Below, piece by piece: positions 8,293 to 16,430 of a DNA stretch of 33,043 nt. Positions within the stretch are counted from its first letter, which is position 1, and each line of letters starts with the position of its first letter. A model generated the notes under the pieces. That model saw only the letters and a list, made by a program, of their open reading frames with translations, had not been told where the DNA came from and ran no database searches. Source of the stretch: Actinomycetota bacterium (lineage in GTDB: Bacteria > Actinomycetota > Humimicrobiia > Hakubellales > JAMDDV01); NCBI GenBank assembly GCA_023488455.1, contig JAMDDV010000011.1, positions 1 through 33,043 on the forward strand. Reading direction: 5' to 3'. The position numbers were made by a program, and so were the translations under genes.

Positions 8293-9084
8293 TTGGAAGT
8301 TAAAGAAAATAATATTAAAAGTGAATATATATTGGAAGCAATTGGTGTTACAAAACACTTTGGTGGAGTTTATGCATTGGATAATGTGGATTTACGTTTA
8401 AAATACAATGAAGTACTTGGTATAGTTGGCGATAACGGTGCGGGTAAATCTACATTGATAAAAATAATCAGCGGTTTTCTTCAAAAAAATGATGGAGAAA
8501 TATATTTTGAAGGTGAAAAAGTTGAGATTAACAACCCAAAGGATGCTTATGATCTTGGAATAGAAACAGTATATCAGGATCTTAGCCTTATTGATGTTCA
8601 GAATGCAACTTTTAATATATTTTTAGGCCGTGAAGTAAACACAAAGGGTCCTCTAAGATTTTTAGGTGTTCTTAATGATAAATTTATGTTAAAAGAAACA
8701 CAAAAATTGATGGATTTACTCAATATTAATTTAGGTAATTTAAAGAAACCCATGAGTGATTTTTCAGGTGGGCAGAGGCAAGCCGTTGCAATTAGCAAAT
8801 CAGTTTATTGGGGTAAAAAGGTTGCCATTCTTGATGAACCTACAGCTGCATTGGGTGTTAAGGAATCAGCAAGGGTACTTGAATTTATAAAATCGCTTAA
8901 GGAGAGATCACATCTTTCAATAATAATTATCAGCCATAATATGCAGCATATTTTTAGTGTAGTAGATAGAATAATGGTTTTAAGGAGAGGTAAACTAATA
9001 ACTGTTCAAAATGCCCATGAAGTAACCTCAAATGATATTGTTAAATACATAACTGGATCTGATAAAGTTGTTGAAAGAGTGTAA
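8293..9084 (+). CDS. Single-domain sugar ABC transporter ATP-binding protein (FrcA-like)
   Basis: 263 residues with one ABC domain: Walker A GDNGAGKST at 46-54, signature FSGGQRQAVAISKS near 157-170, Walker B VAILDEPTAALG near 176-187 and the switch His in IIISHNM. Classic RbsA/XylG ATPases carry two such domains in about 500 residues; this half-length form resembles FrcA and works as a homodimer. The TTG start is supported by AAGGAGAT at 8281-8288. It powers the importer with the permease at 4471-5433 and the lipoprotein at 5669-6733. The insertion sequence begins about 95 bases after its stop; the stretch 9085-9178 holds no recognised feature. Confidence 0.93.
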   Translation: MEVKENNIKSEYILEAIGVTKHFGGVYALDNVDLRLKYNEVLGIVGDNGAGKSTLIKIISGFLQKNDGEIYFEGEKVEINNPKDAYDLGIETVYQDLSLIDVQNATFNIFLGREVNTKGPLRFLGVLNDKFMLKETQKLMDLLNINLGNLKKPMSDFSGGQRQAVAISKSVYWGKKVAILDEPTAALGVKESARVLEFIKSLKERSHLSIIIISHNMQHIFSVVDRIMVLRRGKLITVQNAHEVTSNDIVKYITGSDKVVERV

Positions 9085-9178
9085 TATTGAAATTGGATCG
9101 AATACAATATTTTATAAATTAGCTGTATTTGTTATTTATTACTTTTTTTGGTTAAAGTTACTAAATAGATCATCCTAT

Positions 9179-9240
9179 TGCTTCATTAAAAAATGTATTT
9201 GAAATGGTTTCGTTGACTCAACTAAAAATGTACTCGAAAT
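9179..9240 (+). repeat. IS left terminal inverted repeat
   Basis: It pairs with the reverse complement of 10551-10611. Shared words include TCATTAAAAAA, CGTTG, TCAAC and GTACTYGAAAT, with one single-base gap. The transposase stop codon (9218-9220) lies inside this repeat. Confidence 0.85.
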
Positions 9241-10493
9241 CTTTGGTATTATCACGCACCTCCTTTCTTCTTTTCTCCTCTTTTTGCAGGTTTAACTTTA
9301 ATAACTTATCCTGCAGCCTGCTGATCCGTCTCTTCAGCTCTGCTGGATTTAGCTTAACATAGATGTCCATGAGCTTTTGTTTTCTTGTCCCTGAGATAAA
9401 ATCTGATTCTAAGAGCCTTTGATATGGGGCCTTGGGCTCATCGTAGATCTTCTTTACCTTAGATGCCGTCCTTGTTTTTTCCTTTAGCTTCATTACCGGC
9501 AGGAAGAAGTTTGTGTATAGCCTTAAGTATCCGTATAGCTCGTTTAGAGTCTCAAGCTCCGCCTCTGTGTCGTATCTAAGGTATCCAACCGTCCTCCTGA
9601 CCACAGAATAATTTTTCTGCTCCACATAGCAGTTATCGTTCTTGCGATATGGCCTTGAGCGGGTGAAGGTGATCTGCTCCATATCGCAGTAGCGCAGCAG
9701 CTGGTCGTTTATGAACTCGCTACCGTTATCTTAAGTCTATCCCAAGCAGATCAAATGGAAGCCTCTCTCTTATGTCCTCCAGTCCTCCAAACACCCACCT
9801 CTGTGCCTTGTTCTTTACGGCTTCGTTCTCGATCCAACCGCTAAATACGTCAACATCGCTTAACGTCTGGATGAAATCACCCCTTGGGTTTCCTCCATCG
9901 TGGCTTACCAGATCAAATTCTAAAAACCCAGGCCGATCCTCATCCCAGTCGCTAAAGGTCCTTACCTTAATCTGGTGTTTAAGCAAGCTTCCTGGCTTTG
10001 TTGTATGTCTTCCCTTAAGCTCATATTTTTTCCTAACTGGGGCAAGCAGCCTATCTATGGTCGATGGGCTAATATGGGCAAGTTTTTCTTTAACTATAGC
10101 GCTTAGCTCTATCTCATTAAAGCTCTCAAGCACCCTGATTATCTCAGGCAAAATTGCTGCAAGCCTCTTAGAGCATATTCCATCGCATATCGCCCATATC
10201 TTTCTTAGGGCAGATGCGACCTCATCGCCATATTTCTTTTGCCTTCGTATCTTTGTTTTGTGCTTATTCTTTGCTCTCTCAACGAAAACTATCCTCTCTC
10301 TTCCGACCTTAATTGAGCCTAAGACCCTCGCCTTATCCCTTGCCCTGAGTATTCTTGCAGCGTAGCAGCGGTTGTATTTTGTGAGCTCAACGAACCAGTT
10401 TAGCATTTCCATCTTGCCTTTCTTGGTAGCTTTCCGATATTTCGCTCTTGTCTCCTTGGTTATCGATCTCCTCTCGTTCATCGTGAGCGTCAT
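9218..10493 (-). pseudogene. Integrase-core (rve, DDE) transposase, frameshifted
   Basis: Read right to left, the gene starts at ATG 10493 (AAGGAG just upstream) and the first frame stops at 9726 after GID-L-R. The second frame continues to 9218 with the rest of the protein. Joined, they give about 424 residues: an N-terminal helix-turn-helix region (YNRCYAARILRARDKARVL), an rve core with first Asp in EFDLVSHDGG, second Asp expected in the DNGSEF motif, and the Glu in NCYVEQKN. One extra base near 9731-9734 puts the DNG motif out of frame, so the break falls exactly at the second catalytic Asp. The flanking sequence gives no obvious +1 slippery codon pair, so inactivation is more likely than programmed frameshifting. 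No transposition function is expected unless this is a sequencing error. Confidence 0.85.
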
Positions 10494-10550
10494 GGTCGTC
10501 TCCTTGTTTAAAGGGAACATGGTTAAATAGAGACGACCGGAACCAAAACT

Positions 10551-10611
10551 ATTTCAAGTACTTTTTCTGTTGACGCAACGATACGTTTTTAGATACTTTT
10601 TTAATGAGTCA
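10551..10611 (+). repeat. IS right terminal inverted repeat
   Basis: This is the inverted partner of 9179-9240. It lies between the transposase start region and the promoter of the CUT1 importer; its outer end is 10 bases before the -35 box. Confidence 0.85.
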
Positions 10612-10621
10612 ATTCGATCAT

Positions 10622-10651
10622 TTGACACTTAAATAATGTAAATAGTATAAT
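10622..10651 (+). promoter_or_regulatory. Consensus sigma70-type promoter for the CUT1 ABC importer operon
   Basis: TTGACA at 10622-10627 and TATAAT at 10646-10651 are both exact consensus hexamers, separated by 18 bases. Transcription would start near 10658, giving an untranslated leader of about 85 bases before ATG 10742. The leader contains a G-run (CAGGGGGGGTGAG) and the strong ribosome binding site AAGGAGGA. The whole promoter lies just outside the insertion sequence. Confidence 0.8.
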
Positions 10652-10741
10652 TAAACGTCTAAATAATTATGTCAGGGGGGGTGAGTAAAGAGTCCAAATT
10701 TAGTTTTTTGTCAGTTTTAATAGAACACAGAAGGAGGAGTA

Positions 10742-12289
10742 ATGAAAAAATTTTCCGTAAGAGTGGTTGCTATAGCTGTGGTTATGGTTATGGTAATCGG
10801 TCTTTCATTGGTAAGTTGTAAACCTGCAGCACCACCCGTTACAGAGGAAACTGCAGCAGAGACAGAAGCAGAAACTGCAGCAGAGACAGAAGCAGCTGCG
10901 GCAGAACAACCCTATGCCGGGACTACTCTGAAGGTCGGCAACACGGCATCTCTGCCTATATTCGTGAAATGGCACGAATATTTCGATCCTGCTTACGAAG
11001 CGTATTCTGGGGTTGACGTCGTTACGGATTTGCCACCATTCACCGATTTCTACAATAAAGTCCTTACCATGGTCAGGGCTGGCGGCAAAGACTACGATCT
11101 GATGTGGCTGGATGGTCCCTGGTATGGCGCTTTTACAGCACTTGAAGCCATAGAGCCGCTCAATGATTATATCAAGGCGGCCGATCCAAAGGAACTGGCT
11201 CTTGATGATTTCCCGATCAGGAGCTTGGCCTATCTGGGGATGGATGGAGTACACACGGATCAATTCTACGCCATACCACTATTGCACAACGTAGGTGTCC
11301 TTGCATACCGCAAGGATCTATTCGAGGATCCCGACTATATGGCTGAGTTTAAGGAAAAGTATGGTCGAGAGTTGGCCCCACCGACAGACTGGACGGAGTA
11401 TATTGAGACGGCAAAGTTCTTTACTCGCGATACCGATGGAGATGGCAAGATAGACCTGTGGGGCACGAACCATCGTTATGGAGAGCCTAATAACTTCATA
11501 GGAGACCTTCTTATCGGATTTGCCTACGCAAGAGGGGCGACTCTATTTGATAAAAATTACAAACCCCTTATGTCATCTCCGGAAATGATCGATGCGGTCA
11601 AGTTCTTCACGAGCAAAGAGTTTATTGCTACTCAACCTCCTGGGGTAGAGTCCTACATCTTTGATGATGTTATCTCAAGCATGATGCAAGGGAAAGTGGC
11701 CATGTATTGGACAGAAAACATGATGGTCGCTACCCTGATTGATCCAGAGTTGAGTCCAATGGCTGCCAATATAGGTTTTGCTGTGCCACCAGGATGGAAA
11801 AATCCGGAAACCGGAGAGATACAACCCGGAACTTTGGCTGGGGCAGGCGGATGGGCTATTAACGCCAATAGTGATAACAAGAAAGCTGCCTTTGACTACA
11901 TCCAATATATGGTGGGAAAATCTAATTCAGCAAAATATGTTGATTTAGGAGCAAGTGCAATAAGAATCTCCCAATATAAAGACCCAGCACTGCTGGAAAA
12001 ATATCCATGGTTCGATCTGTTCTTGAAGGAAGTAAAAGTCTCCATAGGAAGGCCACAGAACGCATGGTGGGAAGAGGCACAGTTCATCATGGGTAAGGCT
12101 GGTGTAGAGGTAATTACTGCGGGAAAATCAGTGGAGCAGTCCATGAAGGATGCAGACGTAGCATTAACAGATCTCCTCACCAAATACAAAGTCTATGAGA
12201 ATAAGGACATATACTACACAGCGGAAGAGCGGGAACAACAGGCTTTAGATACGCTTGAAGCTCTTGGAATTCCTGCTCCTACTGAGTAA
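10742..12289 (+). CDS. CUT1-type ABC transporter substrate-binding lipoprotein (MalE-like, extracellular family 1)
   Basis: 515 residues. The start is fixed by AAGGAGGA at 10731-10738. Seen: signal peptide with lipobox LVSC (Cys26), an Ala/Glu/Thr linker of repeated TAAETEAE type (about 30-55), then a family-1 solute-binding fold: FTDFYNKVLTMV, YDLMWLDGPW, YAIPLLHNVGVLAYRKDLF, and GKVAMYWTENM. Residues 230-238 (DTDGDGKID) are an EF-hand-like calcium loop, seen in several sugar-binding proteins of this class. It captures an oligosaccharide, sugar or polyol outside the cell for the permeases that follow. It is the first gene of a four-gene importer operon; the next gene starts 30 bases on. The ligand is unknown, but the operon faces the MIPS/kinase operon and may feed it. 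Confidence 0.95.
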   Translation: MKKFSVRVVAIAVVMVMVIGLSLVSCKPAAPPVTEETAAETEAETAAETEAAAAEQPYAGTTLKVGNTASLPIFVKWHEYFDPAYEAYSGVDVVTDLPPFTDFYNKVLTMVRAGGKDYDLMWLDGPWYGAFTALEAIEPLNDYIKAADPKELALDDFPIRSLAYLGMDGVHTDQFYAIPLLHNVGVLAYRKDLFEDPDYMAEFKEKYGRELAPPTDWTEYIETAKFFTRDTDGDGKIDLWGTNHRYGEPNNFIGDLLIGFAYARGATLFDKNYKPLMSSPEMIDAVKFFTSKEFIATQPPGVESYIFDDVISSMMQGKVAMYWTENMMVATLIDPELSPMAANIGFAVPPGWKNPETGEIQPGTLAGAGGWAINANSDNKKAAFDYIQYMVGKSNSAKYVDLGASAIRISQYKDPALLEKYPWFDLFLKEVKVSIGRPQNAWWEEAQFIMGKAGVEVITAGKSVEQSMKDADVALTDLLTKYKVYENKDIYYTAEEREQQALDTLEALGIPAPTE

Positions 12290-12319
12290 AATTAATGCAT
12301 AAGTCATAGAAAGGTATTT

Positions 12320-13264
12320 GTGAAAGTTGCAAATAGGGAGCTCGAAAGAGCTCCCAAATTAAATAAAATAGATAATAATAGGTTTTATAACAATATCCAG
12401 CGCCTACGGAGTAGATTTAGCCAAACAGGTTATCTACTTCCGGCCCTGGTTCTTCTTATAACCGTAATTTTATATCCCGTAATTTATTCCATTTATATAA
12501 GTTTTAGGCGGACACTTGCAGGAGTGGAAAATATTTTTATAGGGCTGGGAAATTTTAAGGACGTTCTAGGGGACACCCTGTTTCGCCATGCCCTGGTTAA
12601 TACCCTGATCTATATGAGCTTATCCGTTACTCTCTCATTTGTAATCGGTTTTGGCGTAGCAATTTTAGTCCAATCTATTTCCCGGGGGAGGGACTTTTTC
12701 AGAGTAATGCTCATAATCCCCCTGAGTATGGCGCCCTTGATAGTGGCACTGATGTGGCGGTGGATGTTCAATCCATTATTCGGAATGATCAACTGGTTTT
12801 TTGGGCTGGTGGGTTTGCCTCTTCAGGAATGGATAAATGGGAATGCCACAGCTATGGCTGTTGTTATCTTTGTTGATGTATGGCAGTGGTATCCTCTTGT
12901 TTTTTTGATCATAATGGCAGGTCTCGCCGGGTTACCCCGGCAGCCGATAGAAGCTGCCTATGTTGATGGCGCCTCTGGTTTTTATACTTTTAGGCGGGTG
13001 ACCTTGCCAATGCTTAAACCGGTGATCTTGGTTGCACTTCTATTGAGGACCATAGACTCTTTTCGTGTATTTGACAATGTATATATGCTTACCACTGGTG
13101 GACCTGGTTATTCTACCGAGACCCTTAGCTTATTTGTATACCGAACGGGCTTTCAGTTCAACAATTTGGGCAAGGCGGGAGCCGGAGCTTTATTCATGGT
13201 CTTCGGTCTGGGTGTGATTTCCTTGATCTTTTTCAGGCTGATGTATCAAGAAGTAGAAAAATAA
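12320..13264 (+). CDS. CUT1 ABC transporter permease, MalF-like
   Basis: 314 residues with six predicted membrane segments. The GTG start at 12320 follows an AAAGG site. The cytoplasmic EAA loop reads EAAYVDGASGFYTFRRVTLPML, the coupling element that contacts the ATPase. TTGGPGYSTETLSLFVYRTGF near the end is characteristic of the MalF/UgpA group. A charged, non-hydrophobic N-terminal tail of about 35 residues precedes the first membrane segment. It pairs with the MalG-like permease encoded 32 bases downstream to form the membrane channel. Confidence 0.95.
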   Translation: MKVANRELERAPKLNKIDNNRFYNNIQRLRSRFSQTGYLLPALVLLITVILYPVIYSIYISFRRTLAGVENIFIGLGNFKDVLGDTLFRHALVNTLIYMSLSVTLSFVIGFGVAILVQSISRGRDFFRVMLIIPLSMAPLIVALMWRWMFNPLFGMINWFFGLVGLPLQEWINGNATAMAVVIFVDVWQWYPLVFLIIMAGLAGLPRQPIEAAYVDGASGFYTFRRVTLPMLKPVILVALLLRTIDSFRVFDNVYMLTTGGPGYSTETLSLFVYRTGFQFNNLGKAGAGALFMVFGLGVISLIFFRLMYQEVEK

Positions 13265-13295
13265 TTATTATAAAAGTAAAGAGAGAGAAGTGTAA

Positions 13296-14153
13296 ATGAG
13301 CCCCCAAAGGAGATTTCCTATAGAGAAAACCAAGAGAGTTTTAAGTCAAACCGTCATATATCTTATCCTGTCCTTGCTTACTCTGCTGGCTCTGGTTCCC
13401 ATCCTTGCTGGCTTCATTACTGCTTTTAAGCCACAATCCGTAGCGGTAGCTGCTCCTCCTGTATGGGTATTCCAGCCTACAATAGAAAATTTTCGAGTAG
13501 TGTTAGTGGAACGAGCCAATGCTCGAAATTTGTTAAACAGTGTCATCCTCTCTTCTTCGGCAGTATTTATTTCGCTCCTGGTCGGCTTTCCGGCAGCCTA
13601 TGCTCTGAGCAGATTTCGCATAAGGGGCAGTAAAGGCCTGTTGTCATGGATCATATCCCTGCGTATGATACCTCCAGTTGTGGTGGCATTGCCTTTCTTT
13701 ATTATTTTGCGATCAGTAAAAATGATCGATACATATCACGGCTTAATTTTAGTATATCTATCAATTGGTATACCTCTTGTTATCTGGATGATGCGTGGCT
13801 ATCTGGTAAGTGTGCCCCGTGATGTAGAGGATTCAGCCATGGTAGACGGCTGCAACCGATTGCAAGCCTTATGGAGGGTAGTTCTGCCTATGGTTAAAAC
13901 GGGAATCATAGCCACAGGTTTACTGACCCTCATCTTTATATGGAATGACTATTTGATGGCTTTGATCCTCACTGGAGGAACTACCAGGACCATGCCGGTT
14001 GCCGCTGCGGCATATATCACCCGTACTAATATACGATGGGGAGAGCTGTTTGCAGCCGAAATGCTTATTGCCCTGCCCGTAATTATAATTGTTGTGATAC
14101 TACGAAAGCACCTTGTACGTGGCTTTACCTTTGGCATGATCGGGGGTAAGTGA
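13296..14153 (+). CDS. CUT1 ABC transporter permease, MalG-like
   Basis: 285 residues with six predicted membrane segments, the usual size for MalG/UgpE-type permeases. The EAA loop reads EDSAMVDGCNRLQALWRVVLPM, and FIWNDYLMALILTGG is the typical MalG-group segment. AGAGAGAAG precedes the ATG. It is the second half of the heterodimeric channel with the 12320-13264 product. The 86 bases between its stop and the ATPase gene contain no other gene. Confidence 0.95.
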   Translation: MSPQRRFPIEKTKRVLSQTVIYLILSLLTLLALVPILAGFITAFKPQSVAVAAPPVWVFQPTIENFRVVLVERANARNLLNSVILSSSAVFISLLVGFPAAYALSRFRIRGSKGLLSWIISLRMIPPVVVALPFFIILRSVKMIDTYHGLILVYLSIGIPLVIWMMRGYLVSVPRDVEDSAMVDGCNRLQALWRVVLPMVKTGIIATGLLTLIFIWNDYLMALILTGGTTRTMPVAAAAYITRTNIRWGELFAAEMLIALPVIIIVVILRKHLVRGFTFGMIGGK

Positions 14154-14239
14154 TCAAGTGTAGCCCCCCAAAGCCTGGGAAGGTAAGCGTGTAAATAAGC
14201 CGATAAATTGAGAAACAAATCTTAAGGGAAAGGTAACCT

Positions 14240-15388
14240 ATGGAAGTCAAATTAGAAGGTCTTTCAAAGACATTTGGTAGGGATGTCATTGCAGTCAATA
14301 ACCTGAATCTGGAGGTACCGGACGGTGAATTCATCGTTCTTCTTGGTCCCTCAGGTTGTGGCAAGACCACCACCATGCGTATGATTGCCGGGTTGGAGAA
14401 GCCCGATAAGGGGAAAATTATCATTGGAGAGAGAATAGTCAACGATCTGCCTCCCAAGGGGCGCAATGTGGCAATGGTCTTTCAGAACTTTGCCCTCTAT
14501 CCCACCATGAGTGTGTATGAAAACATTGCCTTTCCCCTGCGGGTCCGTAAAGCCCCTAAAGAGAGTATAGATACTCAGGTAAAGCAAGTGGCCAAGCTGC
14601 TTAACATTTCTACTCTATTGAAACGAAAACCCCAGGAGGTCAGTGGTGGTCAGGCTCAAAGAGTGGCTCTAGCCAGGGCACTGGTCAGAAATCCAGATCT
14701 CTTTTTAATGGACGAGCCCCTATCCAATCTGGATGCTAAGCTCAGAATCCAGATGAGGATTGAGCTACAGACCCTGCATAATAATGTGCATACCACCACC
14801 ATCTATGTGACCCATGACCAGGAGGAAGCCATGACCCTCGCTGACAAGATCGTGGTGATGAATGAAGGTCAGATCCAACAGCTAGGAACCCCTCATGAAG
14901 TCTACTTTACCCCCGCTAACCTTTTTGTTGCTGGATTTGTGGGTAGTCCTCCTATGAATATGTTTGAAGGAATTGTTCAGGAAGATAATAATGTCCTGAT
15001 CTTAAAATTTGCTGACTTTACCTATAAGCTTTCCCCAAAGACCTCACAAATCCTGAAAAAAGAAGGTAGCACCGATATAATCGCTGGTATACGGCCTGAT
15101 ACTTTCAAAATAGCATCCTCAGAGAATAATTCCCGTAATATTTTGGAGGGTACTGTCATGGTAATCGAGTTATTGGGGACCCGCCAATTAGTTAGTGTAG
15201 TGCTGGGGGAGAAGACTACTGTAACAATGATCCTGGACTCAGCTATTTCCCTGCATAGGGGTAATAGATATCCATTTATGGTTCCGGAGACCTGGCTATA
15301 TCTATTTGATAAGGCAAGCGGCAAGGCTGTTGCTCAGAGCAAGGAGAGGCTTGACATAATAAGAATGGGAGAAGAGGGAGAATCCTAA
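14240..15388 (+). CDS. CUT1 ABC transporter ATPase (MalK/UgpC-like)
   Basis: 382 residues. The nucleotide-binding domain occupies about 1-235: Walker A GPSGCGKTT, Q-loop VFQNFALYPTMSVYENIAFPL, signature VSGGQAQRVALARAL, Walker B LFLMDEPLSNLDAK, switch His in YVTHDQEEA. A TOBE/OB regulatory domain follows from about 290 (AGIRPDTFKI, then LLGTRQLVSV). It energises the importer formed with the MalF- and MalG-like permeases. CUT1 ATPases of this type are often shared between several importers. The ribosome binding site is AAAGG before ATG 14240. A strong hairpin follows 50 bases after the stop. Confidence 0.96.
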   Translation: MEVKLEGLSKTFGRDVIAVNNLNLEVPDGEFIVLLGPSGCGKTTTMRMIAGLEKPDKGKIIIGERIVNDLPPKGRNVAMVFQNFALYPTMSVYENIAFPLRVRKAPKESIDTQVKQVAKLLNISTLLKRKPQEVSGGQAQRVALARALVRNPDLFLMDEPLSNLDAKLRIQMRIELQTLHNNVHTTTIYVTHDQEEAMTLADKIVVMNEGQIQQLGTPHEVYFTPANLFVAGFVGSPPMNMFEGIVQEDNNVLILKFADFTYKLSPKTSQILKKEGSTDIIAGIRPDTFKIASSENNSRNILEGTVMVIELLGTRQLVSVVLGEKTTVTMILDSAISLHRGNRYPFMVPETWLYLFDKASGKAVAQSKERLDIIRMGEEGES

Positions 15389-15438
15389 CCTGTTATCCTA
15401 GTTTTAATTTCCGACTTCCGGGTTTTTCAGAATAACTA

Positions 15439-15478
15439 AAAAATTAAGCGCAAAATAATAAATTTGCGCTTAATTTTT
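15439..15478. terminator. Bidirectional intrinsic terminator between convergent operons
   Basis: Arms 15439-15454 and 15463-15478 form a perfect 16-bp stem with an 8-base loop. The arms have A-runs on the left and T-runs on the right, so on either strand the hairpin is followed by T residues. It sits between the end of the importer ATPase gene (plus) and the end of the TIM-barrel gene (minus), as expected for a shared terminator. Confidence 0.9.
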
Positions 15479-15498
15479 GTGGTACGATAATTTCTGTA

Positions 15499-16359
15499 TT
15501 AAATTAGATATTTTTTTGTTTTAAAATCATAAAAACTGCTTAAAAACTTTAATGATTTAATTGCCCATCCATCTACGTCGTATAGGAAAGAAGGAAATAT
15601 TTGTACTTGTATATCACCATCATAATTTATTTCCCTTAAAACTGTAAATAATCTTGCCCAATCTACTGTTCCTGTTCCTGGTAGATTATGTTGTGGTGCT
15701 CCTACGCCACCGGTTCCGTCATTATCGCTTGCATGAACTGAACCCAGGTGTTTACCAATTTTCCTGAGAGTATCTGAAAAGTTTGGTTCTAATTGATTGG
15801 AACCTGCACATTCAAAAATCACTTTTAGTTTATCTGACCCAATTTCATCTCTTAATTCTAGAGCATCATCAATGGTGCAAATTATTTCAGATTCTGCAGG
15901 AGGAAGTGGATGTATACCTAATTTTATATTCCTATCACCTATGGTTTCTAACATTGTAATAATACATTCTTTGTACCATTGCCGGGCTTGCTTACGAGAT
16001 GTACCACTTATTAATCTACCCGTAACTGTAGGTAAAAATGGGGCACCAACATCAGCTGCCAGCTCCACGCTATCTTTAAAATATTTTATTGCATCTTTCC
16101 TTACTTTTTCGCTAGGATGTGAGGGATTAAGATGAGGGGTTTGTGGTCCCGGTAATGAAAGTCCCGTTATCTCAATGTTCAATGAATTTACAAATTTTCT
16201 AATATTTTCTCTTTCCGCCTTGTTATAATGATCGGGATGAAGGTGCGGACTATAAGCCCATAAGTCTACTCCGTCATACCCAAAAGATGCTATTCGTTTG
16301 ATTGCATCTTCAAGGGTAGCAACTCCAAGATAAGGTAATGTTAAAAAAGTTAATTTCAT
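15499..16359 (-). CDS. Sugar phosphate isomerase/epimerase-like TIM-barrel protein, altered metal site (TIM-1)
   Basis: 286 residues, xylose-isomerase-like/AP-endonuclease-2 TIM barrel. Seen: FGYDGVDLWAYSPHLHPDHY near residues 26-45 (first barrel strands) and the expected four metal-ligand positions at strand ends. The usual set is Glu, Asp, His, Glu; here they read His150 (LGIHPLPPAESE), Glu183 (VIFECAGS), His209 (SVHASDNDG) and Gln253 (IQVQIFP). Only one matches, so metal geometry or substrate probably differs from the typical isomerase. GGAGG precedes the ATG. It is the last gene of the MIPS-transketolase-PfkB operon (71 bases after the kinase gene). Members of this fold isomerise or epimerise aldoses, ketoses and inososes. 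The counterpart TIM-2 at 29960 keeps the canonical set. Confidence 0.85.
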   Translation of the reverse strand: MKLTFLTLPYLGVATLEDAIKRIASFGYDGVDLWAYSPHLHPDHYNKAERENIRKFVNSLNIEITGLSLPGPQTPHLNPSHPSEKVRKDAIKYFKDSVELAADVGAPFLPTVTGRLISGTSRKQARQWYKECIITMLETIGDRNIKLGIHPLPPAESEIICTIDDALELRDEIGSDKLKVIFECAGSNQLEPNFSDTLRKIGKHLGSVHASDNDGTGGVGAPQHNLPGTGTVDWARLFTVLREINYDGDIQVQIFPSFLYDVDGWAIKSLKFLSSFYDFKTKKYLI

Positions 16360-16430
16360 TTTGCCTCCAGTTTCATATTATTTTTTTGTTTCATAAAACT
16401 TATATTTGTATTACATGCCTTATTTCAAAC

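Larger units (their letters stand above)
9179..10611 (-). mobile_element. Insertion sequence of about 1433 bp with rve/DDE transposase and long imperfect TIRs
   Basis: The element is bounded by imperfect inverted repeats of about 60 bases (9179-9240 and 10551-10611) and begins TG and ends CA. It contains one transposase coding region on the minus strand, split by a frameshift. Its base composition is visibly richer in G and C than the genes to its left. The inner halves of the TIRs repeat an AAAAAGTACTYGAAAT-like word also present in the outer halves, probably transposase binding sites. I could not find a convincing target-site duplication; only 2 bases (AT) match across the ends, so the outer limits may be off by a few bases. 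The family is not certain; the protein resembles unclassified integrase-core transposases. Confidence 0.88.

Noticed and set aside
9772..10365. Long plus-strand open frame opposite the transposase (about 197 codons)
   Set aside because: It is antisense to a recognisable transposase, has a low-complexity Ser/Leu-rich translation and no ribosome binding site; a shadow frame.
9165..10625. Target-site duplication flanking the IS
   Set aside because: GATCAT occurs on both sides (about 9168-9173 and 10615-10620) but at unequal distances from the TIR ends, so it is more likely chance than a duplication.
14125..14466. Minus-strand open frame overlapping the MalG and MalK-like genes
   Set aside because: It lies opposite well-conserved ABC transporter genes; no motif of its own.
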